Assembly: GCA_002943765.1 (NCBI GenBank)
Contig: PQWQ01000001.1
Span: 3,073,501-3,137,500, forward strand
Reading direction: 5' to 3'
Length of the DNA: 64,000 bases
From: Psoroptes ovis
Taxonomy: Eukaryota > Arthropoda > Arachnida > Sarcoptiformes > Psoroptidae
Position 1 is the stretch's first letter, and every line of letters starts with the position of its first letter. This document shows positions 36,101-48,260 of the stretch, piece after piece. A model generated the notes under the pieces. The model searched no databases. It worked only from the letters and a program-made list of their open reading frames with translations, and had not been told where the DNA came from. The position numbers were made by a program, and so were the translations under genes.

Positions 36101-39100
36101 TGAAAAATTTCATTGAAAATCTATTAAAATCACATTTGTCCATTGGTCTATTTCCGAAAAATGAAAATAAATTTGAACATTTTTCATTATTATTATTATA
36201 AGATCAATTTTCAATCAATTTCAAAACAAGAAAATCTTATTTAAAGAATTGGAAAAAAAATTCAATCTTGAAATAGATTTTTTTTGCCACTTTATTTTTA
36301 TTCTTCAATGAAATAAATCTTCACACATTCAGAAAGAAAACAGTGAGAGAATATCCGTTGTCGTTGTTGGCGTGTACAGTCAAATAAAGAAAAAAATCAT
36401 GATTCAATGAACATTGAATTTGGAACAAACATTTCTCAATAAGGCAAAAAAACTAAGTAAAAAACTCAATTTCGCTAAGTTAAAAATTCAATTTAATTTT
36501 TCATTGAAAAAAAGTAAATTAAGAATAAAAATTTCCCAAAAAAATAAAACTTTAGCAAATTGAGAATAGATAAATGAATGTTTGAATGAATAGATGAATT
36601 AAGAATTGAAATAAAAATCAAATCAACGGCAGATTATTATTATTATTATTCCGTTGATGATGATCATCATCATTAATTCATTGTTTGTAGTGAGAAACGG
36701 AGTGAAATATTTATTTATTTCTTATTTATTTCAATAATAACTAAATTTTCATACAAAAAAAGAAAATTCAAGTGAATCTAATTACAAATTAATTCAAAAT
36801 TCAATTTAAAATATAGCATTGAACAACACCGACAACAACAACAACAAAACAAAACTGTTAATGATGTTTTTTGTCGTTGATTGTTATTTTATTATTACAT
36901 TTCATTTTTTGTTTTTTTTTCAATTTCTGTAAATTGTTTTTTCTCTTGTTCGTTTGTATGTTTGTTTGTAAGTAAAACACAGCAAACAGTCAGTCAGTCA
37001 AATGTTTGATGATTATGTTTTTCATTTCTTATACACGAGTAGAAGTCAAAACAAAAATGAAATAAAATCTAGTTAAAGAAATGAAAAACTTAAAATGCAA
37101 TGAAATGAAAAAATTCCCAAATGAATTCCGAAAAAAGAAAACACACATAAGAATTATTACATTGTAAGTATATTTCTTATGTATTTTTGATTGAAGAAAA
37201 AGTTTTTCTCCTTCTGCTTTTTTTGGTTCATTTCATCATTATTTGATTCATATTCCAATGTAAAAGTCAAATGTATATGATTGTAAATCAATTGAAATAC
37301 AGCAGAAGTAAATGAGAAATATGAAATTATTTTTTTTTCGATAAAAATTTTGAAAATATTCAACAAACTTTTCACTTGAAAAAATGATTTTTTTTTTCCT
37401 ATTATTCATCATCTCATTTGGGCTCAAGATTCAATATTCAAATATTGATTTGCAATTCGAAGTAATGATTTTAGGTCATTTGATCGAGGCAATCCTTCAT
37501 ATTTCCTTCGATTAATATTTTCAAATGATAATTAGTCGTTGAAAATGAATTTTCATACTGGTTCGGAAATGATTTACAACAAATCATGATTATCAATGAT
37601 TACCGGAATGCAGCGAAAATAATAATAATGATAATGATAAAGAATATAACAATGCAATGCAACGAACAATGAAAAATGAAATCGTATATGAAACAATATG
37701 CATTTGAAACACATTTGAACGGAAATATAAGGAATTTGGTGAATAATTTTTGATTTAGATTCAAATTTCGAATAGCCGAAATTCATTAGAAATTCATGGT
37801 GAATAATAATAATAATGATAATTTTCTAGGTTTTGCGTAGAATTCAGCAGAAATAACAGCAGGATATTTCAAATGAGAATTCAAATGCTCAGGATGTTTT
37901 GTGAATTAACAAATGAAAAAATGAAAAATGGAATGAAATTTGTTATGACTTTGGTTGGAAAAAAAAATTTTTAAGCAGAAAGATAATCATGGAAAAAACT
38001 GAAACAAGGTAGAAAATGAATGAATGAACAAATTTATCATCATCAAACAATGTATGGTGAATATTCATTTTTGAAACAAAAAAATTTCATTTCTTCTCTG
38101 TGAAAATGAAATTCAATTTATTTTTTAATGAAAATAATTTTGAAAAAAATTCATTTTCATCTCTTGGAAATTGAAAATTAGAATTATTTTTCGTTTGTTT
38201 GCTGCATTACATTTGAATTTTAATGAAAATTTAGAATGGAATAAATGTCATGATTAGTTATCATCATCAACAATAGCAGCAGAATTAAATAAAAGAGAAT
38301 AATAATCAACAAATTCACAAATAAAGAATAATAATTCAAGTAATAATATTATTAATAATAATAAATCAACATTAAATTTTTGTTTTTTGGAAAATTTTAC
38401 GAAGAAAAATGTACCGTTTCAGTTGTTTGTGTTGATTGCGCTGTATGGTTTTTGTTTGTGTGTACCATATTTACCATGCACCATAGACTTGTGTAAATGT
38501 GTAATAATATAAATTATTTGAATTAGATTCAAAAATATATTAAATTAGAAATAAAAGAGAAGAAAGAATAAATTCAATTTTTGTTCTTTTCTTAGAATGA
38601 AAAATTTACTTTCATTGTAATTTTCTTTATAAGAGTAAATGTGTAAAATTTCTTGAGAATGTTTTTCATTTTACATGTTATTCAAAGATATTTTGTCTTA
38701 GAAAGCTCAAAACAAAATTTGAAAGAAGTAGAGAAAAAAATTTCATTTAATATCCGAAATCCATTTTGCGTAGAATATTAGATTTTAGCGTGTGTATGTT
38801 TGAAAATTTTTAAAATTGAAATGAAATTCGAAATTGAAATAAATTCTTACGAAGAAAATAAGGTTCAAAAATTTGTTTCAACTAGAACAAGAAAAACATT
38901 GGGAGCCATTTCTCGATTTCTATTTATTCAATTTATTGTATGTTTGGTTGAGTAAAAAGTATTCTTGGTTTTTTCAGGGACTTGGAAATAATGACGAATA
39001 TATCTTAAATTACTAGGTCAATCATGGATTTTCAATACTCTATGTAAAGGTCATAATATGCTCTATGCAGATAATAGAAGCACTCTGTAAAACAATCAAC

Positions 39101-39800
39101 TCATATTCGAATCACAGCGTGTCAAAAATTAATGTAACTACGGAAAAATTGAATCAATCATTTCACCATAATACCATGTAAAGGAATTTGAAAAAAAATG
39201 AATAATGCAATGCAGGGAAGCTCACATTTGCTCAAATGCTCATACATTGACTAATTATTTTCAAATTTTTCCCATGGAAAATCAATAATTTGATGACCGA
39301 TTTTCTTTGAAAAAAAATAAGGAATTATCTCAACTATTTTATCTATCATTCACAAGCAAAAGTCATATGCAAACATCATCAAACAGTGGTGAAGATATTA
39401 GTTTTATTATCATCATTTAATCATTCAACAATCCATATCGTCAAATGAATAATGATGATGATAAATGTGAATCATATTTAAACACAGTTTATTCACTAAT
39501 GTTTTTTTCGTTTCTTTTTCTTTCTCTTCACATTGAACATTACATATATTTACAATTCTATTACGATTGATTAATGATTCATATTTCCTTTTGTATGCGA
39601 TCTTTTGTATTGAGAAAAAAAATTTGGTGTATTTTTTCTTCATTGAATCATGAAACAAAATCATCATCATTGATCTAGTGTGATGTTGTTTTCAATAAAA
39701 GAAAAAAAGCAAAGGAAATATATTTCACAAATATCTATTTTTCTTTTGTATTTTCTTGTATTGAATACACATAAGAAAATTGATATACTGACAATTGAAT
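29486..39800. other. Gene-poor AT-rich region upstream of teneurin, part 1
   Basis: No ORF I can support. Short ORFs are biased to Phe, Ile, Lys and Asn. The region contains a long CA tract at 30140 and many AT-rich homopolymers and trinucleotide (ATT/TAA) tracts. It is likely to include the teneurin 5' UTR and promoter, or a first intron, but no unambiguous core promoter is visible. Confidence 0.6.
30140..30175. repeat. CA dinucleotide microsatellite (about 18 units)
   Basis: The longest perfect dinucleotide tract in the window, about 650 bases upstream of the teneurin start codon. Confidence 0.95.
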
Positions 39801-39887
39801 GATGATGATGATCATTTGAATCAATGAAAATTTATATTATTATTCAAAATGAAATGGAATATATAGACTTCTGCAGTTTTTCGATGA

Positions 39888-39925
39888 TAAATGTTTGAAA
39901 TTTCTATGTGAATTTCAAACATTTA
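39888..39925. other. 15-bp perfect stem-loop
   Basis: TAAATGTTTGAAATT (39888-39902) and AATTTCAAACATTTA (39911-39925) are exact reverse complements with an 8-base loop (TCTATGTG). Confidence 0.7.
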
Positions 39926-42900
39926 AATTCAAACAAAAATTTATAAAAAAAGAGAAGAATAAATAAATGATCATCGATACACGCAGAAAAACTGTTAAAT
40001 TAGATAAATGTTTGTGTGAAATGAAATGTCTGCTTTGTCAATCGAGCATTCATTTGATCTGGCATTTGCTTCTTGGATGCATCTGTTTATCTCTTATTCT
40101 CATTTTTTTGTTGAATGCTCATTTGTTGATTTTTTTTTTGAATTGAAATTCACATGGACATATCTGTGAATATAAATGCAAAAACATCGAAAAAAATTCA
40201 AATTAAAAAATTGAAATCATTGATATGTCGGATTGTACAGCAAAACGATTCATGTGCCGATTTTCAATTGTCAAATTGATTCGACTAGAAACAGACTGTA
40301 CAATGGATTCCGATGGCCAATAAGGGATATTCTCCTACTTTTAAATGCTGCTTTTATCAAATGGACATTTTCAAAACTTTGAAAATTGTCAATTAATTTG
40401 AAACGAGCGGAATAATACTAGGAATTTGAGAGCTAAAAAGCTGCCATAGAAGCTATTTGTTTATTTCCATTTTATCAATTTTTTTCCTTCATTTATTCGA
40501 AAATGTTTGTCAATTCCAGTTTGTTTTTGCGGAGGAATTATCATGAGAATACGTATTTCTGATCGATAGGCTTTTTTTTTTGTTTTGTTTTTGGTTGTTT
40601 TGGTTGGCATTATTTTTACTGAGAATAAAAACGAAAATCCGAAATAGAGATTCAATGCACATTCAATTCATTAATTTTTGATCAAAAAATTGAATGAAAA
40701 GCGAAATGGATTGAAAAAATTTCAATTGAAATCGGTTTTAAGAGATTAAATATTGGAAAAAAGAGAAGATTTTAAATTTTGAATTTCGGATTTTGTTTTC
40801 AAAATAAATTGTTTGAATTGTAACAGAAAAACAAAGCAAATTCTCAATGAACTTTGACAAATGAATCAATTTTTGTTTCATATTTTTTTCCAAATAAATT
40901 CCTACTCCCTCATCAAATTAGCCTCGATTGTCTTTGAATTATTTCAAAGTTTAAAATTTTTTAAATAAGCAAAAAAAGTTGAAAAAGTAAACATAATCCA
41001 ATGCACAATGTTTGATTTAGCATCATTAATAGTGTAGGAAAGGTACCAGTAAACAAGTCTAAAAGATCGGAAATCTTTTCGAAATGTTTACTTTTGAAGA
41101 TAACAAAGTTTTAAATGAACTTGAGCAATCATACATTCCTCATAGGATGTCATTATAATTTTTGAAATGAAAAAAATTGAAAATGAAGGATGAAAGGTAG
41201 AATTTTTGTCATTCAAAATAATGAATTGAATGTTATTATTTTTGACTTGTTTTATGGATAAGATGTACAAAATAAAGTAAATACATCTTTATGATATGTT
41301 ACGAACAAACAAAAACAATAAAGAACAAACAAATGGATCGAAGTAATGAAATTCTGTCGATTTTCATTCAAATATTTTTGAAAATTGCCGAAAATACAAT
41401 CACGATGAAACGCTGTTGGCAAAATTTGTTTATGATCTGATCATTTATTTAAATATTTGAAATTGAAATAGAAAAAATAAAGAAAAATTTTAAATCATCA
41501 TATTTTTTTCAAAATTATTATTGACAATCGAACAACAACGATTGCTTGATTTGAATGTTGAAAATCCGAGAAAAATTGTTTAAACAAACAAACAAATAAG
41601 ATGAAAAACAATCAAATCATCGAATGAATAAGATAACAATAATAATAAATGTAAATTGTATTTGTCACATATCGTTTCGTTTGAAATGTATCCAAAACGA
41701 ATATTCAAAAGTATATTCTGATATTGGATATTTGATCACCGAATCTTGAGTGTTATGATAAACAGACAAACACAAAAGAATTGGCATAATTCAAATTGAT
41801 GATTGTTTCAAGATTTTTGTTTTATTTTTCGTATAACACAAAGGTCTTTGACGGCAATATGAATGCCGAATAATCATAATGAATCAAATTTGAATTTGTG
41901 AAACAAAATGAAAATTTTGAAACAAACAAAACTGAAATGAAGAATATTGCTGGCGGAAATATCAAAAAACTATGAGCAAACATGCATTGATACGAATATA
42001 TTTGCCAATATTCAAATGTTTTTTGGGTAAAATACACCAAAATGAATAGAAATGAATGAATGATACAAATGTTTTGAAATGTACTTTTGCTCTCTGTTTA
42101 TTTGTCAGAGAAAAATATTTTTCAAAAAATCAAAAATGATGATGCTCACGGGAAATAAAACATCTAAACATGAAAAACAAAATTAAATGAATGAATCAAT
42201 GAATATCAAAATATAAAACAGCCGAAAAGGAAAAAAACATCTTCGAATAACATTTTTGGCCAAAATTGAACTGTTCTGAACTATTACCATTTACCTTGAT
42301 TTCATTTTTTTGTTTTGTCAATCAGATAATAATATTTTACCTTCTTTTGAAACCTTTCGATCCTTTTTATTCAGGAAAAATGACGCGAATTTTTTGAAAG
42401 TGATGCAGATCATGATATTTTGTTTATTTTTTACTTTTTTCCAATAAAATAACTTGAAGCATCTTGAATTTATTCACTTTTTGTTTTCTCTATTCTAATA
42501 CTTTTCAATACTTTTGAGAATATGTTCGTTAGATGTATGTTTCTTGCCTGTATTTGAAATTTTTAACTCAAATTTTTTAAAAAAATTTTGCAAAAATAAA
42601 ATGCAATCAAAATTCAATGTCAAACATAATAAATGGCAAATGTCTTTTGCAGAGATGGCAAAGGTCATGTAGAACATGGGAAATTGCCAGTATTTTTTAT
42701 TTATACTTGAATCAACCTTTCAAATTAAAAAAAATTGAAAAATTTCAAATTTCAATCGGAATTCGTAACACATTTATCACCTTTACATTTCATTTATTTC
42801 GGTTCTATTTCGATTCGTTGGTAACTTTTAGTTCAAATTCAAGGAATATTATGCAATTTAATTCCGTTTTATTCGATAAAATTTTTTCTAAAGAAAAAGA

Positions 42901-44914
42901 CTAGAAGAATCCTAAATTATTCTAAGGAATCATTTCAATTCAATTCATTTTATTTTTCAAAGGAAAAATATAAATTCAAAATTTCAATGACCTGAGTATA
43001 CAGAAACAAATATGCATTTTACATTTGCATTTACATATGATGTACATGATGTATAATACCATCATGAAATTGTATAGACTTTGAGAAATTTTTCAAATTT
43101 AAATTTCAATTCAAAAATATTTTCTCAGAATTTATTGAAAAAGATAAAAATCTTGTTGCATTTAAATGAAAATATTTCATGAGGCTGTCCGAAAAATTAA
43201 TACCGATTTTCGGTTTCATTGATCCACATATGCCATCAATTCATACAGGGAAGAACTTATTGGACAACCGAAACATACTTCATTCATTTTATTATGAATT
43301 TATTCAATTTAAATTTGATTTTATTTTTGAAATTTCAAAGGTTTCATCGAATACAAATGTTTTATTATGCAAATAGCTGCAAAACAGTAATCAGAAGACA
43401 TAGAGAAAACATGAAAATATTCAAACAACATGAAATCTTTTATTATATGGAAATTGTAATTTGTTGTAATATTTCGAAGAAAACATTGAAAAATTTTGTA
43501 TTCTTCATAAGCAGGCATCAAGAAAAATTTTAATAATTTTCAAGCTTCAAAAAAACAACAAATTCATGATCTATTCGAAGCCATTATTCTGTGTATTTAT
43601 ATTTATGTATGCGATAAAAAAAATTGAATTCCGGAAATTATCTTTGAAATTGAATTTTTTGATTTTTTTTAAAGCAAAATCACCCTCAGTATCACCATCA
43701 TTCTTATTTCTATTATCATTAATATTATTACGTTTTCACTGATGATGTCTATGAGTAAAGAAAGTGAAGAAATAAAGAAAATAAAAAATTCAAAACCTTT
43801 GAAATAAATAATTTCCTGAAAACAATGACACAATATTCAATTTTCAATTTTTTCTTCATTTCATTTCATAAGATTAGAAATTGTCATCAGAGAGAAGCGA
43901 AAATGCAAAAAAATAAATTGAAAATCTAAATTTCCCTTGACAAATAATAATGAGTATAATAACATTGATGATGATTATAATAAAATTTGAAATAATTTCC
44001 ATAATTCTAAGCTTAGTCTGGCGCAATGAATATTGAAGCATTTTCATTTTTTCAAATTGAAATTTACGGATCAAAAGTGGGTCCAAGTTCTGTTTTTCTC
44101 CGAAATAGAATGAATCTATTCAATCGATCAATGGGCAATCATTCAATGAACATAAATTTTTGCCTCGAAAGATGATCGCCTTTATGGTCAAAGTTCTTAG
44201 AAATGACTGTCTTATTTCAAAGAATTGAAATGTTTCCCACGAAGCGGTAACAGGATCAAATTGAAAGTTCAAATATCTCATGATTTGTGGACTAAGGGAT
44301 CAACGATCAAGAGATTAAGCGGCAAAAACCGATAAAAAATTTTTGATCGATGACTGATGATCATCAATGCCAAAACGATGAAATGAAACAGATCTAAATT
44401 TTCATTATCATCATTTGAATTTTGGACAAAGATTATTTCATTTTGAAGTCAAAATGATCAAATGATTTTTTTCAAAATTCATTCTGAGCAATTATTCACA
44501 TGGAAAAATGAAATTTGAGCCCGTTTTATTCAAGGAAAAAATGCCAAAAATATTAAATGAACATTAATGATGAAATTATAATTTCAACTATTCTACATAT
44601 TTTGCACAATAACGAGCAACAACAATAACAATATCATTATATTTCAATGAAAAAAATGAAATTTTTCCACAAAAATTCACATGGAATGAAAATGAGCATC
44701 ATCATCATCATTATTTTATTATTATTATTATCATTATTATGATTATCATCGTATCTTTTGGATTTTTTTTCTGGTAAATTATAATATTAAATGAACGATA
44801 ATAAATACATAGCACAGCATGCTACTTTAATTATCATTATTATTATTATTATTATTACATAGTTCATTTGATTGATGCTATTATCTTTCGGAAATGATAT
44901 TTGGGGCAATGTTG

Positions 44915-44931
44915 GTGTGTGTGTGTGTGTG
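44915..44931. repeat. TG dinucleotide microsatellite
   Basis: Perfect GT tract of 17 bases in noncoding DNA. Confidence 0.9.
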
Positions 44932-45390
44932 CATAGTCATCATCATGTGAAAACAACATTGTCTACAATAGTCAACAGTCATTGTACGACAGGCCATATA
45001 CATACGCAGATCTCACCATAATGGGTACCACCATTATTTATCACCACATACCGTGAAAATGGTGAAGCGAAAATTTCGCAAAAAAAATATGAAAAAAAAA
45101 AAACAATAAAACGTGGCCAAAAATATGAAAAATTTGGAACAAAATTTAAATTTTTTATTTCATTTTTTTTAAACAAAAAATTTCAAAGAAATATTATCTA
45201 TATTGTAGACACTACACAATATGATTATTATTATTATTATTATTGAATTTCCAATATTTTCATATGGAAATTATAAAATAATGATTACATTAATAATAAT
45301 AATAATTTTTCAAAAGTAATTAGGAAATTTCTTTTCTTTTTCTTGGAGAGAAAGAAAATGGAGATCCTGATGAAGCCAAAAGCGCAATGA

Positions 45391-45430
45391 AAAATTTACT
45401 CGCTCCCTGTGGGGGTAGAAAGTAAATTTT
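45391..45430. other. Extended stem-loop with GC-rich tip
   Basis: AAAATTTACT (45391-45400) pairs perfectly with AGTAAATTTT (45421-45430). Inside, GCTCCC (45402-45407) can pair with GGGGGT (45411-45416 region) with two G-T wobbles around a short loop. The GC-rich tip stands out from its AT-rich surroundings. Confidence 0.65.
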
Positions 45431-47960
45431 AAAATTTTTTCAAATAAAAAGCAAAAATAATTTCATAAATTATTAAGAAAATAAGGAATGAAGGAATTTT
45501 TTTCGTATCGAAAATAACGATTAAAGATAATTATGTTGAATGACATTTAAAAATTATCATACGAAGAATTGGGTCATATTGAACGATCATTGGAGAATTT
45601 TTTCTTGGTTTTGAAAAAACTGATCAAAAGGAGAAAAATCAATTTCTCAAAAACAAATACGTTCAAGCAATAATTGAAAGCAATACAACGTTGATCATAT
45701 AGATAATTGAGAATCTCGATTCATCAGCTCGAAACATCGATGAAGATATCTTTATTTGTTGAATGGAAAATTTAATTTCCAAAAAACAATCCAAAAAATC
45801 GATGCGTTCATCTCTTATCAAAATGATTTATTCGTTGGTTTTTTCTTGTGTAATTTTGAACTCTTCAAGAATTTTGTATGAGAGAATATTCATGAGACAT
45901 TGATTTTATGTGAGAGACTTTTCGAGCAAATCAAAAGGGAAAAAAGATGTAAAAATGCTTCATGATTGAATGAAAGTAAGGAATTTTTGTTTTTCTATTT
46001 TTTCAGAGAAAATCAAACAAGCAGAATGAATAAGAAGAATGAAAAAAATCCGATTGCATCGATTCATTAAAATTTCAAAGAAAATGTATTAAACAAACAA
46101 GAAAAAAAACATTTTAAAACTGAATACATCAACCATAAAATCATTTTTTCTTTGAAAAATCAAGCGAAGAATTCTTGAAAAATTCAAATGATCGATAAAT
46201 TTTGCATTTTGATTTTTTTTATTTCGAAAAAGTAATGATGATAAAATTAATAGCGATATGATAAGATGTAGAATTGGAGAGAAAAGGAAAAAAATCAATA
46301 TAATCATTTATATTTTATCAATAAATAATCATGATCATCATCATCATTATAATAATCATGGTTTGACATAATCATTTGAAATTTATTTTGTGGTAAACTG
46401 TATCATCTAAATTTTGTAAAGATTTTGAATTGAACAAAAAACGACACAAAATCGGAATTAATTGAAATTCATTGTTATTCATTTTTGAGTAATTTTCTTA
46501 GAATTCTAAGATGTTATTATGATTATTTTGGAGGAGAAAAATCAATGAAAGCATTTTTTGTGGAGAAAAAATTACATGATCGATCGTGGAGTATCAAAAT
46601 CTTCAATGATCTTGTCATACAACAAAAAATAATGACGACTTAGAAATCTAAATAGAAGAAAAATAAATAAATAAAAAATGTATTCCATCAAAATCTTTTC
46701 CGATTTTCTTTACCCCGTAAAAAAACATCCAATGGCATCATTAAATTTTTTTTCGGAAATTTCATTCAAAAAATAAAAAATTTCGTTAAAATCTCTGCCA
46801 CCAACTTAACTAAATACGTTGTTAATGATTTTTCTCTTTTTCATTTTCATCATATAATGTAAAAAGAATGGAAAAGAAAATTCCAATAACAAATTTCCAA
46901 GCAAAGCAAAAGCATTTATATAGGATTTTCGATGGAAAAAATATTGAAAATAACAGCAAAATGCTTCTGATGATGATTACGATGATGATAATAAAATAAT
47001 GATGGATGTAAATGGTTCCAGTTGGCCAAAAAACACACACACACAAAAACGAAGACAAAATTCAACTAATTAATAATAAATAAACAAAATAAACAGCTAA
47101 ATGGATGTGAATTCAGCACACGAATACAAACGAGAATAAATGACTGAAATGGCCAAAGAAACAAAAGCAGAATCGAAAAATGGTCAGAAATTTTCTTTTT
47201 TTGATCATCATCATCATTATTATTGTCTGTTTGTTTCATAAATATGATTTTGATGGAGAAAAAAATCAAAGCAGAATTTGGTGGAACAATACAATACACA
47301 TTCGAAGCAATCGTAAATAAAAATATGAGAATTGGTCTAAAAAATGAAATGATAATTGTCAAATATATTGATTATGAAATATTAATAATAATAATAAATA
47401 ATAATTGAATGATGATAATCGTTGTATTTGAATGTATGTTTATTGATTCTGTAAAATTCATTGAATCAGTGAAAATAATGGAAATAATAATGAAAATAAT
47501 GAATATTTATGTAAACGAATGAAAAATGTGAAAATTTCATATTTTGATATTTTTTCATTCTTCGGTATATTTCATTTACACCAAGTGTTTACAAGTGAAT
47601 AAGTTTCTTGAAGAGAGAGAGTGAAAGATTTCGAATTCTACATATATTACAATAATTTATTTATTCATATTTATTCGCTATTTTGATTCCTGTATTTTTT
47701 ATTTGTTATCTTGAACAAAACAGAATTCAAAATAATTCTGTTGTTGTTTACTATTCACCATTTACCATCATTTTTACCAGTTTTTACAAAAATATAATGA
47801 ACATCAAAAACTTACAAAAAAAACTCGAGTGAAATCAAATGTTTTGAATGAGCTTTTTTCGTATGTTTTTTTTCTGTACTTTCTTTTACGGACATTCAAG
47901 GAACCTTTAAATGAAAATTTGTTTCATGTTCGAATTCGAGTTGATGAAAATATGAATTTC

Positions 47961-48004
47961 TACCATCAGTAATGGCGTGGGTTCGAATCCCACCGCTACC
48001 ACCA
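47961..48004 (+). pseudogene. 5'-truncated tRNA-Leu 3' fragment including CCA
   Basis: The fragment has a perfect T arm (GTGGG-TTCGAAT-CCCAC, 47977-47993), an intact B box GGTTCGAATCC (47980-47990), a 3' acceptor strand CGCTACC (47994-48000), discriminator A and CCA (48001-48004). Before the T arm is a class II variable arm, CCAT-CAGTA-ATGG (47963-47975). The acceptor implies a 5' strand GGTAGCG, as in eukaryotic tRNA-Leu. No anticodon arm, D arm or matching 5' acceptor strand lies upstream, so this is a fragment and not a functional gene. Eukaryotic tRNA genes do not encode CCA, so its presence suggests origin from a mature tRNA. Confidence 0.75.
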
Positions 48005-48260
48005 TGTAAACAAGTTCGGCGGTGGCGAGAGGTTTTTTAAAATAATAGATAAATTTATTTTAAATAAACAAAACAAACAAAACAAAACAAAAAAACAAAA
48101 GAACAATGAATTTTTAATATCATATTTTTTTGTGCATGCTGAACATGCTATTTATACTTTTCGGCGTTGAACAGCCACTCAGGTACAAATAGGTGCGACC
48201 ATTTGATGGCGCTACTGCTCCCCATTACAGTATTGAATTTCGTGTGATTGAATTCAAGCG
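48005..48260. other. GC-richer island with T6 run and A-rich tail; possible SINE-like retroposon
   Basis: Downstream of the tRNA fragment come a GC-rich segment (TTCGGCGGTGGCGAGAGG), T6 at 48033-48038, and an A-rich AAAC tail at about 48065-48100. A second GC-richer block follows (48161-48230, with GATGGCGCTACTGCTCCCCA). tRNA-derived part, body and A-rich tail is the order of a SINE, but no target-site duplication was identified. Confidence 0.35.

Larger units (their letters stand above)
39801..47900. other. Gene-poor AT-rich region, part 2
   Basis: No supportable gene on either strand. It contains two strong stem-loops (39888-39925 and 45391-45430), a TG tract at 44915 and ATT/TAA trinucleotide runs. 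Confidence 0.6.

Noticed and set aside
47970..48004. Primer binding site of an LTR retrotransposon (minus-strand reading TGGTGGTAGCGG)
   Set aside because: Complementarity to tRNA extends through the whole T arm and variable arm, far beyond a normal primer site, and no LTRs or retroviral-type ORFs flank it.
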